From Castor canadensis (taxonomy: Eukaryota > Chordata > Mammalia > Rodentia > Castoridae), in NCBI RefSeq assembly GCF_047511655.1, contig NC_133395.1, forward strand, positions 77,550,658-77,614,657: a stretch of 64,000 bases of DNA, in the 5' to 3' direction. The notes under the pieces were generated by a model, which did no database searches, was not told where the DNA came from, and saw only the letters and a program-made list of their open reading frames with translations. The position numbers were made by a program, and so were the translations under genes. This document shows, piece by piece, positions 54,770 to 62,973 of this stretch (within the stretch, counting starts at the first letter, position 1; the number at the start of each line of letters is the position of its first letter).

Positions 54770-54905
54770 ACAGACACCTACTGAATACCTACTGTATGCC
54801 AGGTATTGTACTAGGCATTTGGCAGTTACAAAAGATAAATAGGATGCATTTCCCACCTTGGTCAAGTAGGGACACTCTGGGAACATCCTTCATCAATTTA
54901 TATTT
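54770..54905 (-). mobile_element. L2 3' end fragment
   Basis: 'acctactgtatgccaggtat', 'tgtactaggcatttggcagt' and the following bases match the reverse L2 3' end. Confidence 0.65.
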
Positions 54906-55164
54906 AGATGCTAGATGGAGGCAAATAAAAATGTTATAGCAACCCAGCAAGGTTTTCTGTAGAACAGACAAACTGATGGCAAAATGTATTTGGAAAAGCC
55001 CAGACCCTAAAATAGCTAAAGAAAGAAAGAAGAAAACAGGAAGCTGCACTGTGCCTCATTTTAAGGCTTCCTATAGAGCTACAGTAATCAAGATAGGGAG
55101 ATGTTGATGGGTGCAAAGACACCTAAATCCATGGAAGAGAGTAAAGAATTGCTAAATAAGCTGG

Positions 55165-55230
55165 GAATGTGTACCAGGGAGGTGTGACCCCCAGTACCAC
55201 CAATCAAAAAAAAAGGAAAAGACAGAAAAC
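55165..55230 (+). mobile_element. dID SINE 3' fragment
   Basis: 'agctgggaatgtgtaccagg' and 'tgacccccagtaccaccaat' plus A tail. Confidence 0.5.
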
Positions 55231-55279
55231 AAAAGAAAAAGAAGGAAAAGAAAAGAAATTGATGCACACAGTATAACAA

Positions 55280-55352
55280 CTCTTTTTCTGGCACCGAGGG
55301 CCTTGCACATGCTAGGCAAGCTCGGTACCTCTGAGCTGCATCCCTAGTCCCA
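55280..55352 (-). mobile_element. ID-like SINE fragment
   Basis: 'ggcaccgagggccttgcaca' and 'tgctaggcaagctcggtacc' in reverse order. Confidence 0.65.
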
Positions 55353-55796
55353 ATATCACTGACTTTTGGCAAAGATGCAAAAGGAATTCAGTGGAGAAAA
55401 GATAGCTTTTAAAATCAATGGTACTAGAGCAACTGGACATCCATAGACGAAAAGAAATGAAAAGGAAATAACTTTGACCTAAGTCTCACATCTTACACAA
55501 AAAATTAACCAAAAATGCAGCATAGGCTTAACTATAAAAAGTAAATCTACAAAAGTATTAGGAAAAAACATAGGCTAGGGCAAGGCAAGGAATCCTTGGA
55601 CTTGATTTCAAAACCAGGAGCCATAAAGGAAAAAATTGATAAATTCGACTTCATAAAAATTAAAACCTTTTACTCTGTGAAAGACCTTAATTAGGAAAAT
55701 GCAAAGACAAACTAGAGACTGGGGAAAAAATTGTAAACCAAATATCTAACGAGGGTCTATAGTCTGGAATACATCCAGGACTCTCAGAGCTCAGCA

Positions 55797-56225
55797 GTAC
55801 ACATTTCTCCAGCAGCCAGGAAGGACACAGGTGTTGAGGACAGTTTGACCATGGCTTTCAGTATCAATGGAACCTCCAGAGGTGGGGTTTGATGGCCAAG
55901 TGTCGGCGGATTCAGATTGTTGGTGTGTTTGTTGTCTCTCTGGGGGTTGTAGCTCTCTGTAAATTTGCTGTGGCTGAGCCAAAAAAGAAGGCATATACAG
56001 ATTTCTACAGAAATTACAATTCTTTGCAAGATATGGAGGAGATGAAGAAGGCTGGTGTCTTTCACAGTGCAAAGTACTTTTGGAATGGAAAGAATTTCTT
56101 TGAATTGAGTTCCATAGAAGTTTGTCACTGACCTGTGTTTCCTAAACTATGGTACATGATGAGTATGTGGGTGAAGGGAAAGTTTCTCTTTATAAATAAG
56201 CAATTAACAAATTCAACAGTGGAAA
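55797..56225 (+). pseudogene. COX6C (pseudogene): COX6C processed pseudogene
   Basis: An intronless copy of the mRNA for cytochrome c oxidase subunit 6C, a small nuclear-encoded inner-membrane subunit of complex IV. The 5' UTR-like part leads to an ATG at 55851. A frameshift then precedes the body frame, which reads through the membrane segment ([16 protein letters not shown]) and the C-terminal part ([20 protein letters not shown]). The stop expected after HSAK is mutated to TAC at 56075, so the frame runs into the 3' UTR until 56131. The 3' UTR continues to a decayed signal (aataag) near 56195. Degenerate flanks agctcagcag / atctcaacag in the host L1 look like an eroded TSD. Not functional. 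Confidence 0.93.
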
Positions 56226-56426
56226 TCTCAACAGCGAAAAATAATCCAATCAAATATGGGCAAAAGAAATGAACAGATGTCTCATTGAAGAGGATACCCT
56301 TTAGATGTATATTCTTTAGATGGTGAATGAGCATATGAAATGACAGTCGACATCACTAGCCACCAGTGAAATGAAAAGTAAAGCGACAATGAGGTCTCAC
56401 AACGTGCCTATTGGAATAGATAAAAC

Positions 56427-56636
56427 AGGCGGGTGTGGCCGTGCATGCCTGTCATCTCAGCTACGAGGGAAGCTTAAATAGGAGGATTTCAGCCCAGGCC
56501 GGCCTGGACATGAAGTGAGACCTTGTCTCAAAAACAACCAATGCAGAAAGGGCTGGCAGAGTGGCTCAAGTGGTAGAATGCCTGCTTACCAAATTTGAGG
56601 CCTTGATTTCAACTCCCTCCCCCCAAAATAAAGTTA
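56427..56636 (+). mobile_element. B1-dID dimeric SINE
   Basis: 'ggcgggtgtggccgtgcatg' head, 'cctgtctcaaaaacaacc'-type linker and dID unit ('ggctggcagagtggctcaag'). Confidence 0.82.
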
Positions 56637-56699
56637 TCTAATTTTCACTTTGAAGGATCTTTTACCCATGTTTGACTTTTTACTTTGGAGAGCCCCCAA

Positions 56700-56765
56700 A
56701 AGAGTAGGGCCACCAAGAGCTCCCGGACCATACTTTGAGAACCGTTGCCCTAGAGTTGTTAGTCT
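56700..56765 (-). mobile_element. MER20/MER5-like fragment
   Basis: 'ggaccatactttgagaaccg' followed by 'ttgccctagag' is the reverse of a hAT-type MER element end. Confidence 0.5.
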
Positions 56766-57237
56766 GAGATGTAATACAGGTGTACAGAGAAATGAAAAAG
56801 TTATGTTTGCACAAAAATCTGCACCTGAATGTTGCATTGACTTGTTGATGGAGTGACAAAATACTGTATTTGAATGACTGACCAGAGACTGGACAAAGGG
56901 AATAGGAAAGCTTCCCAGGAGAAGTTAAGACAGTAAATACATATAGTATGTACCTATGTTGCATTCATGAAATGACAAAACTAAAGCAATGAACAGACTA
57001 GTGGTTGCTGGGACTTGGGCACCGTGAGGGAGGAAGGGAGGAGGCTACTAAAGGACAGAGGGAGGGATCTGTATGGTGACAGAACTGTCCTGTGTAGCAT
57101 GCATCACTGTCAACATCCTGGTTGTAATACTTTGTAATACAGTTGCAAAGTGTTACCATTGGAGGACACTGGATAGCTATACTTTTTCCTTTTTCCTCAC
57201 ATTGTAAGTGAATCAGTAATTACCTCAACAAAAAACA

Positions 57238-57469
57238 GTGGTGGCTCACACCTGTAATCCTAGCTACTCAAGAGGCAGAGATCGGGAGGATCTTGGTTCA
57301 AAGCCAGCTGCAGGCAAATAGTTCTCAAGACCCTATCTCAGAAAATAACCAACGCAAAACAGGGCTGGCAGAGTGACTTAAGAGGTACAGGGCCTGCCTA
57401 GCAAGTGTGAGGCCCTGAATTCAAACCTCTGTACTGCCAAGAAAATAAAATTAAATTAAAAAAAGAAAA
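57238..57469 (+). mobile_element. B1-dID dimeric SINE
   Basis: 'gtggtggctcacacctgtaa' (first bases of the head missing), 'caaagccagctgcaggcaaa' and dID unit ('ggctggcagagtgacttaag'), then an A-rich tail. Confidence 0.85.
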
Positions 57470-57499
57470 GGTTTGGTTCATGAGGCATAAGCAAAGGAA

Positions 57500-58640
57500 T
57501 CATTTCCATACCATGAAAGAGCAAGATGAAATGGCAGGTGCTGATAAACTTGCTAAGGTCATCAATGAAGGTGGCTAGGCTAAACAGATTTTCAGTGCAG
57601 ATGAAACAGTTTTCTATTGGAAGAAGATGACTTCCAGAACTTTCAGAGCTAGAGAGGAGAAGTCAGTGCCTGGCTTCAAAGCTTCAAAGCACACTGCCTT
57701 CCTTGTTAGGGACAAATGCAGCTGGTGACTAAGTTACAGGTAATGCTTAGCTACTATTCTGAAATGCTAGGCCCCCAAGGATGGTTCTAAATCTATCTCC
57801 CTTGTTCTACAAATGGATAACAAAGCCTGGGTGACAACACTTCCCTTTATAGCATGGCTTGCTGAATATTTTGAGCACACTGTTGAGAACTACCGCTCAG
57901 AAAAAAAAAAGATTCCATTCCAAATATTCCTGCTGATTGACAATGTGCCCAGCCACCCGAGGGCTCTGCTGGAGATATACAATGCCATTAACGCCATTCT
58001 CACATCTGCTAACACACATCGAGGGAGTTGGATTTCAAGTCTTGCTTTTGAAGAGATACCTTCCACAAAGCTATAGCTGCCATGGAAGGCGGCTCCCTTG
58101 TTGGAAATGGGCAAAGTTAATTGAAAACCTAGATAGGAGTCCCCATTCCAGATCCCATTAGGAACATTTGAGATTCACAGGAAGTCAAAATCTCAACATT
58201 AACAGGAGTTTCAAAGAAGTTGATTCCACTTTTTTTTTTTCTTTCAGTACTGGGGTTTGAATTCAGGAACTCAAGCTTGTTAGGCAGGTACCCTACCACT
58301 TAAGCCGTACTTCCAGCCCTCTGAAGATGTGACTGAATTGTGACAGTCTCATGACCAAACTTTGGCAGATATGGAGCTGCTTCTTATAGATAAGAAAGAA
58401 GTAGTTTGAGATACCACCTGTTCTTGGTTCTTGGTGAAGATGCTAAATGTCAAGGAGGGATTTAGAATGTTACATGAACTTGGCTGATGAAGCGACAGTT
58501 GGCTTTGAGTGTATTGACTTTGATTTTGAAAGAGACTCTATTATGGGCAAAACACTATTAAATAGCATCACATATTACAGAGAAATCTTTCATAAAAGGA
58601 AGAGCCCATTGACGTGGCAAGTTTCACTGTTGTCCTAAGG
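57500..58640 (+). pseudogene. Tigger1 transposase pseudogene (TIGD1-like)
   Basis: Reading across several frames gives DDE-domain blocks. The first catalytic Asp lies in ADET (GAT at 57600-57602). A middle block SRTFRAREEKSVPGFKASK follows. The second Asp is in LLIDN (GAC at 57939-57941). The third Asp region appears partly deleted and shifted near 58015-58030. The C-terminal tail is readable at 58447-58638 (DLECYMNLADEATVGFE ... YREIFHKRKSP). At least three frameshifts and several stops are present, so no transposase can be made. Confidence 0.9.
58225..58320 (-). mobile_element. dID SINE inside Tigger1
   Basis: T-run, 'agtactggggtttgaattca' and 'aggtaccctaccacttaagc'; single dID unit. Confidence 0.8.
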
Positions 58641-58704
58641 AATTAGCATAGCTATTCACCTTCCAGCAGCCACCACCTCAGCAGCCAGCAACATTAAGGC
58701 AGAA

Positions 58705-58772
58705 AGATGACTAGCTCCCTAGGCTCAGTGTGTAAGCGCCTGCCTCGCACATGCAAGGCCCTGGATGCAAAA
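58705..58772 (+). mobile_element. ID-like SINE inside Tigger1
   Basis: 'ctaggctcagtgtgtaagcg' and 'cctgcctcgcacatgcaagg', close to the ID/BC1 core; the tail is short. Confidence 0.68.
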
Positions 58773-59074
58773 CTAGGACTCTTGAAGGCTCAGATGATTG
58801 CTAACATTTGTAGCTATACAATTTTAACTAAGCCATACACATTATATTTTAGACATAATGCTATTGCACACTTAGTAGACTTCAGTATAATGTATGCACA
58901 ACATTTGTATGCACTAGGAAATCAAAAATTCATTGATTCATTTTATTGTGATCTTCACTGTGCTATGGCGGTATGGCATCCACCACACTTTCTCCATGGT
59001 ATGCTTGGAACAGAGAATCGGTGAGCCCTCAAACCCTCACTGTGATTGGGCAGTAGTCTCATACTTTGCAGAAA

Positions 59075-59140
59075 GGGAAGGAGAGAAGGAGGGAGAGAGA
59101 AAGACAGAGAGGAGAGAGAGAGACAGAGAGACAGAGGATC
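59075..59140. repeat. (GAGA)n purine repeat
   Basis: GGGAGAGA/GACAGAGA imperfect repeats. Confidence 0.85.
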
Positions 59141-59262
59141 CCCTACTCAAGCTCACAGAGATAAGGATTCGCCCAAGGTCACACAGCTGTGTGCAGAGAA
59201 GCTGAAACTGAATCTGTTCTTTTGGCTCCAGAAGTCCATGCTTTCAGCACTATGCTGCTGAA
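59141..59262 (-). mobile_element. MIR SINE fragment
   Basis: 'cgcccaaggtcacacagctg' and 'tggctccagaagtccatgct' match reverse MIR. Confidence 0.75.
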
Positions 59263-59415
59263 ATAAAGTTTAAAAAGCAAAGTATTATGTTAGCTACTAG
59301 AGTTCTGCCTCTTAGAGCTTCTCCATGCAACTCTGCTCACTCTCATTCAGAGTGGTAAGAATGGGAATGGTTTCCAAGATATCCTCAAAGCTGTTGGAAT
59401 GTTAGTATCACTGTA
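59263..59415. other. Unique sequence
   Basis: No feature recognised. Confidence 0.3.
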
Positions 59416-59417
59416 AC

Positions 59418-59590
59418 AGTTAACATTTATTTCCGCCTGGACAAGTACTTTCCCTGTATGATTTCAGTTAATCTCCCACCTGTAGGAAGTCAGTACTATG
59501 ATTGCTTCCATTACTGATCAGAGAATTGGGTGTAGGAAAGTTGTAAAAGACACAGTCAATCCCCAAGCCAGAATCCAAACCCCGCCTGCA
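59418..59590 (-). mobile_element. MIR SINE
   Basis: 'tttcagttaatctcccacct' and 'aagccagaatccaaaccccg' bracket a reverse MIR core. Confidence 0.65.
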
Positions 59591-59750
59591 CCATTGTCCT
59601 GCATTCCTACAGAAAGTCACAAGATCACAAATATTCCTGTATGGACAGGAATATTTAGTGCAATGCCATTCATAACGATTTACCATTTATGAAAGCTTAT
59701 AGTTGAATAAAAGCTTGATTCAACTAATAAATCCCACAGAAGGGAATAGA

Positions 59751-60081
59751 TTTTTTTTATTATTATTGTTCTTGTTTTCTCTGGCAGTTCTGGGGTTTGA
59801 ACTCCAGGCTTTGTACTTGTTAGGCTGGTGCTCTACCACTTAAGCCCTTTTTTGCTTTAGTTGTTTTTTAGATAGGGTCTTGAGTTTTTTCCCAGGCTAG
59901 CTTTAGACAGCAATCCTCCTACCTATGCGTTTGTATCTAGCACCACAGACATGAGCAACCACACCAGGCTTTGGAGTTGAGATAGGGTCTTGCTAACCTA
60001 GTTGACCTTGACTGGTGATCCTCCTCCTACTACACCTCCCAAGTAGCTGAGATTACAAGGTGAGCCACTGCACCTGGCCTT
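59751..60081 (-). mobile_element. Trimeric SINE: B1-B1-dID
   Basis: T-rich tail, dID unit ('gttctggggtttgaactcca'), B1 unit one ('gggtcttgagttttttccca' to 'gagcaaccacaccaggc'), then B1 unit two ('agatagggtcttgctaacct' to 'gagccactgcacctggcc'). Same architecture as 7894 and 34253. Confidence 0.78.
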
Positions 60082-60405
60082 TCATATCTGTCAGATATTG
60101 TGTATATTAGTTGACATGGAAAAGTGGCCAAGATATGTCAATAAGCAAAAACAAGAAAAAGTTACAGAGCAATAAGGGTAGCATGGTCCAATTTTACTAA
60201 ACTGGTATGTTTTGATTGTATTGGTATGTTTCCATATATAAATGTAAAAGTCTGGAAAACTATACAGCAAAAATACTAATAGCGAGAGGACTCCAGGCAG
60301 TTGAGGTGTGGCATCACTGTTTTTCCCACCAAGATTATAAAATAAAGAGTAGAGGGAAGGCTCAACTGACACCCAGCGCTGTCCTTTCCTGAGGCAGGCG
60401 TCCTG
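60082..60405. other. Unique sequence
   Basis: No feature recognised. Confidence 0.3.
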
Positions 60406-60407
60406 CG

Positions 60408-60520
60408 ACGTCCCAGGTTGGAAGTCAGCCCCAGTGCGCTCAAGAGCACGGTGACTTTGGATAAGTTCTTATGCTCCGTGGGCCCCCTGTTCCATCTGTG
60501 TGACACAGGATGTGGTTTAA
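60408..60520 (+). mobile_element. MIR-like fragment
   Basis: 'cggtgactttggataagttc' and 'tgttccatctgtgtgacaca' resemble the MIR core in direct orientation. Confidence 0.5.
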
Positions 60521-61082
60521 TTTTAAAAATTTCTTCCAGACCTAACACTGCTGTGTTTCTGTTTGTTCTGCGGTGCTGGGGACGGAATCCTTGGCCGGAG
60601 CCTGCGGTGCGCGCTGTGCACAGAGCTTAACAAACTCAGGGCAGCGGAGGCGCTTTGCAAACGGCGCGCGGGATCTGAACGTTGGTAACTGTCTGTTCCC
60701 GCCTACTTCTCTCCCTTTGCTATATGCAGTCCTTGGTCTTATCATTCCCCTGCCTCCAGTTCCTTTAGAAAGGACAGCTAATACACTTCAAATTATGCTA
60801 GGAAAAACAGTACCTTTCCCCCAGAAAGACAAATTTTAGCCGAGACTGAAAAAAACGAACCAATCAAACCCTAAGCCAAACTATCCAAACCACATTCCCG
60901 CTCCTGCCGTGTCCCAACACTCCTAGCTTGTTTAAGATGCCCTGCACTCGTGCACCCGATAATGGCCAGGATGCATTTTTAAGCTGTCCACCCGGCGCTG
61001 AGCGCTTTCGCAGAGACGCACGGCGCAATCGCTGCCCTGGTGCAGAGGCGCACCTGGCCCGGCCTGGCAGGGCGGCTCTCTG

Positions 61083-61096
61083 GCGCCCTCTGCTGT
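61083..61096 (-). promoter_or_regulatory. CTCF-like motif candidate
   Basis: gcgccctctgctgt matches 13 of 14 positions of the reverse CTCF core and lies in the CpG-rich patch, a typical setting for occupied sites. Binding is not shown by sequence alone. Confidence 0.5.
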
Positions 61097-61150
61097 AAGC
61101 CGGCAGAGGAGCCTGCAGGCTGCAGGGTCACCGAGACCGACGTTGCCCTG

Positions 61151-61525
61151 CCCCCTCCTTCTGATCAACCCACAAACCTGTGTTCAGAGAAGACATGCTG
61201 TATTTTCTGTTATCTTCCCCAGACAGAGGGAGTGCTGTAAAGAAAGCTTAACTTTTTACATTTTGCAAACGAGTGTGACCATTGACTATGCTTCTCACAT
61301 ATTCTTACCCAGCCCTGCTCTATCGGGAATCTCTCTGAGAAGGAACTATTCTAGAATCTCTTCACCTGCCTACTCCATGCTCCTTTCCCCTTCCTATACT
61401 TCTTCCAGGTGGAAGCTCACCTAGGAACTGCATGTTCCTCTGCTGGCTGTGTGATAGCAGGTAGATGGCTAACTCTCTCTGAGCTAACAACATCAATATC
61501 CTAGAGTCTATTTATTTTTTCACTC
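61151..61525. other. Unique sequence
   Basis: No feature recognised. Confidence 0.3.
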
Positions 61526-61529
61526 CTTC

Positions 61530-61770
61530 AATGTGGACTGAGAACCTGCTCCAGTTGAGCCCTGGGCTTAGTGCTGCAAATACATCAGTGAAAAAGCAGA
61601 TGTTTTCCTTACTCTCCTGAAATTTACCACCTAGTGAGGGAGCCAGACTGCAACCCAAGGCACATGAATGGTTGTGTGCCTGTGTGAGGAATGTTACATA
61701 GTGAGAAGGAGTGATTTAGTTAGGCTGTGAGCTCATGGAAGGGACATCAAAGCTGATCCTGAGTCCAGAA
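61530..61770 (-). mobile_element. L2-type 3' end
   Basis: 'ccctgggcttagtgctgcaa', 'atacatcagtgaaaaagcag' and 'ccacctagtgagggagccag' follow the reverse L2 3' end. Confidence 0.62.
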
Positions 61771-61774
61771 GCTT

Positions 61775-61935
61775 CTCATGCCTATAATCCTAGCTACTTG
61801 GGAGGCTGAGATCTGGAGGGTTGCAGTTTGAGGGCAGTCTAAGTAAATAGTTCATGAGAACCATTTCCAAAGTACACAGCGCAAAATAGACTGGAGGTGT
61901 GGCTCAGACAGTAGAGTGCATTCATGATAAATAAA
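61775..61935 (+). mobile_element. B1-dID SINE, ends truncated
   Basis: 'cctataatcctagctacttg', 'ggaggctgagatctggaggg' and a dID unit ('tggaggtgtggctcagacag') that ends early. Confidence 0.75.
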
Positions 61936-61944
61936 AGTAATTAG

Positions 61945-62024
61945 CTGGGTGTAACTCAGTAGTAGAGTCCTTGCCTAGCATATACCAGGTCCTGGGTTCC
62001 ATTCCCAGCACTGGAAAAAAAAAA
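61945..62024 (+). mobile_element. ID-like SINE monomer
   Basis: 'gctgggtgtaactcagtagt', 'ccaggtcctgggttccattc' and an A10 tail. Confidence 0.82.
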
Positions 62025-62025
62025 T

Positions 62026-62240
62026 GCCGGGTGCCAGTGGCTTAAGCCTGCAATCCTAGCTACTAATGAGGCAGAGATCAGGAGGATCATGGTTCAAAGC
62101 CAGTCCAGGCAAATAGTTCTTGAGACCCTATCTCGAAAACACCCAAAAAAGGGCTGGCGGAGTGGCTCAAGTGGTGGAGCACCTGCTTAGCAAGTGTGAG
62201 ACCCTGAGTTCAAACCCTAGTACCACTAAAAAATAAAAAA
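62026..62240 (+). mobile_element. Well-preserved B1-dID dimeric SINE
   Basis: 'gccgggtgccagtggcttaa' start, 'gaccctatctcgaaaacacc' linker, dID unit ('ggctggcggagtggctcaag') with intact 'gagttcaaaccctagtacca' and A-rich tail. It is joined to the tail of the preceding ID SINE. Confidence 0.92.
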
Positions 62241-62244
62241 GAAG

Positions 62245-62620
62245 ACTGTGATAGGAAGATATCACCGATGCCAGGACAGGCTGGTGGCTGGAGCACTAGC
62301 AGTGGGGACAGAAGCTCCAAAGGAGGCTGGAGAATAAGGTAGAGAGCAGGCTAGGTGAAGCCTTGAAAGCTGAGCTCAGGATTCTGAATCGAATCCTAGG
62401 GTCTAGTAGGGAGCCCTGGCACTGATTAAATCATTGATTTGATCTGATGTAGGCTTTGCAAGTGTCCTTCTGGCTGCTGTGAGGGTGACAAAGGTGAGAA
62501 GGGCAAGAAGGGGAGCAGGCACCTGCTGGGGACTGGTGACAGGTGGCACATTGGTTTGTTGATAGCAGTTGAAATGGTCCTGGGAGGCCAAGGCAGAAGG
62601 ACAGGCTGCATGTGCAGCTG
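62245..62620. repeat. Ancient dispersed repeat, family unassigned
   Basis: 'gaagccttgaaagctgagct', 'tgatttgatctgatgtaggc' and 'ccttctggctgctgtgaggg' resemble an ancient mammalian repeat often found next to L2. Possibly continuous with 61530-61770 before the SINE cluster inserted. Confidence 0.45.
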
Positions 62621-62885
62621 AGGAGGAGAGAGGACTCAGGGATAGATGGCTCTGTGTCTGGCCTGACAGGGAGGAGCAAGTTTCCTGAGTAGCTCTGATG
62701 AAAATTCCAGATGGGAAATCAGCCTGCCCCAGGACGGAATCAAGAGTTACAACTTAAGGGACTGTGGGTAAATGTATTGGGAATGTTGCTTCCCACGGAG
62801 ACACGTCAGATGCTAAACTCATGTGTTCCTAGCACTTGACAGATATTATTTGATGATTAGGATAGAAAGGAATGAGTTCACATTG
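62621..62885. other. Unique sequence
   Basis: No feature recognised. Confidence 0.3.
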
Positions 62886-62889
62886 GGGG

Positions 62890-62973
62890 CTGGGAGCAGC
62901 AATGGGGTTTGAATCCAGGGCTTCATGCTTGCTAGGCAGGCTCTCAACCATTTGAGCCACATTTCCAGTCCTG
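62890..62973 (-). mobile_element. dID SINE unit
   Basis: 'gcaatggggtttgaatccag', 'gcttgctaggcaggctctca' and 'tttgagccacatttccagtc' in reverse. Confidence 0.75.

Larger units (their letters stand above)
54910..57225 (+). mobile_element. Old plus-strand L1 hosting other insertions
   Basis: Collinear L1 ORF2 pieces: 'taaaatagctaaagaaagaa' and 'agctacagtaatcaagatag' (55010-55100), 'aaaattaaccaaaaatgcag' (55500), 'tccaatcaaatatgggcaaa' (56247), then 3' UTR-like words to about 57220. Interrupted by ID fragments near 55165 and 55285, the COX6C copy and a dimeric SINE at 56427. Confidence 0.8.
57470..59008 (+). mobile_element. Fossil Tigger1 (pogo/Tc1-mariner) DNA transposon
   Basis: Starts inside the transposase gene and runs to the 3' terminal inverted repeat ('tctccatggtatgcttgg' near 58991-59008). 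The non-coding 3' part includes 'gacataatgctattgcacac' at 58852, a hallmark of Tigger1. The 5' end is missing. Two SINEs are inserted (58220-58320, 58705-58770). It is ancient and immobile; members are shared across placental mammals. Confidence 0.92.
60385..61150. promoter_or_regulatory. CpG-rich patch, possible weak CpG island
   Basis: CpG dinucleotides are frequent at 60385-60700 (about 20) and 60935-61150 (about 18), with a CpG-poor gap between, in a window otherwise strongly CpG-depleted. No transcription start or adjacent exon can be shown. It could be an orphan CpG island or regulatory element. Part of it (60570-60620) may be an ID SINE fragment. Confidence 0.35.

Noticed and set aside
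55889..56131. Intact COX6C-like gene
   Set aside because: Intronless, frameshifted after the start codon, normal stop lost, embedded in an L1.
57813..58076. Domesticated Tigger transposase gene (TIGD-like)
   Set aside because: Multiple stops and shifts, damaged third catalytic position, and inserted SINEs; a fossil.
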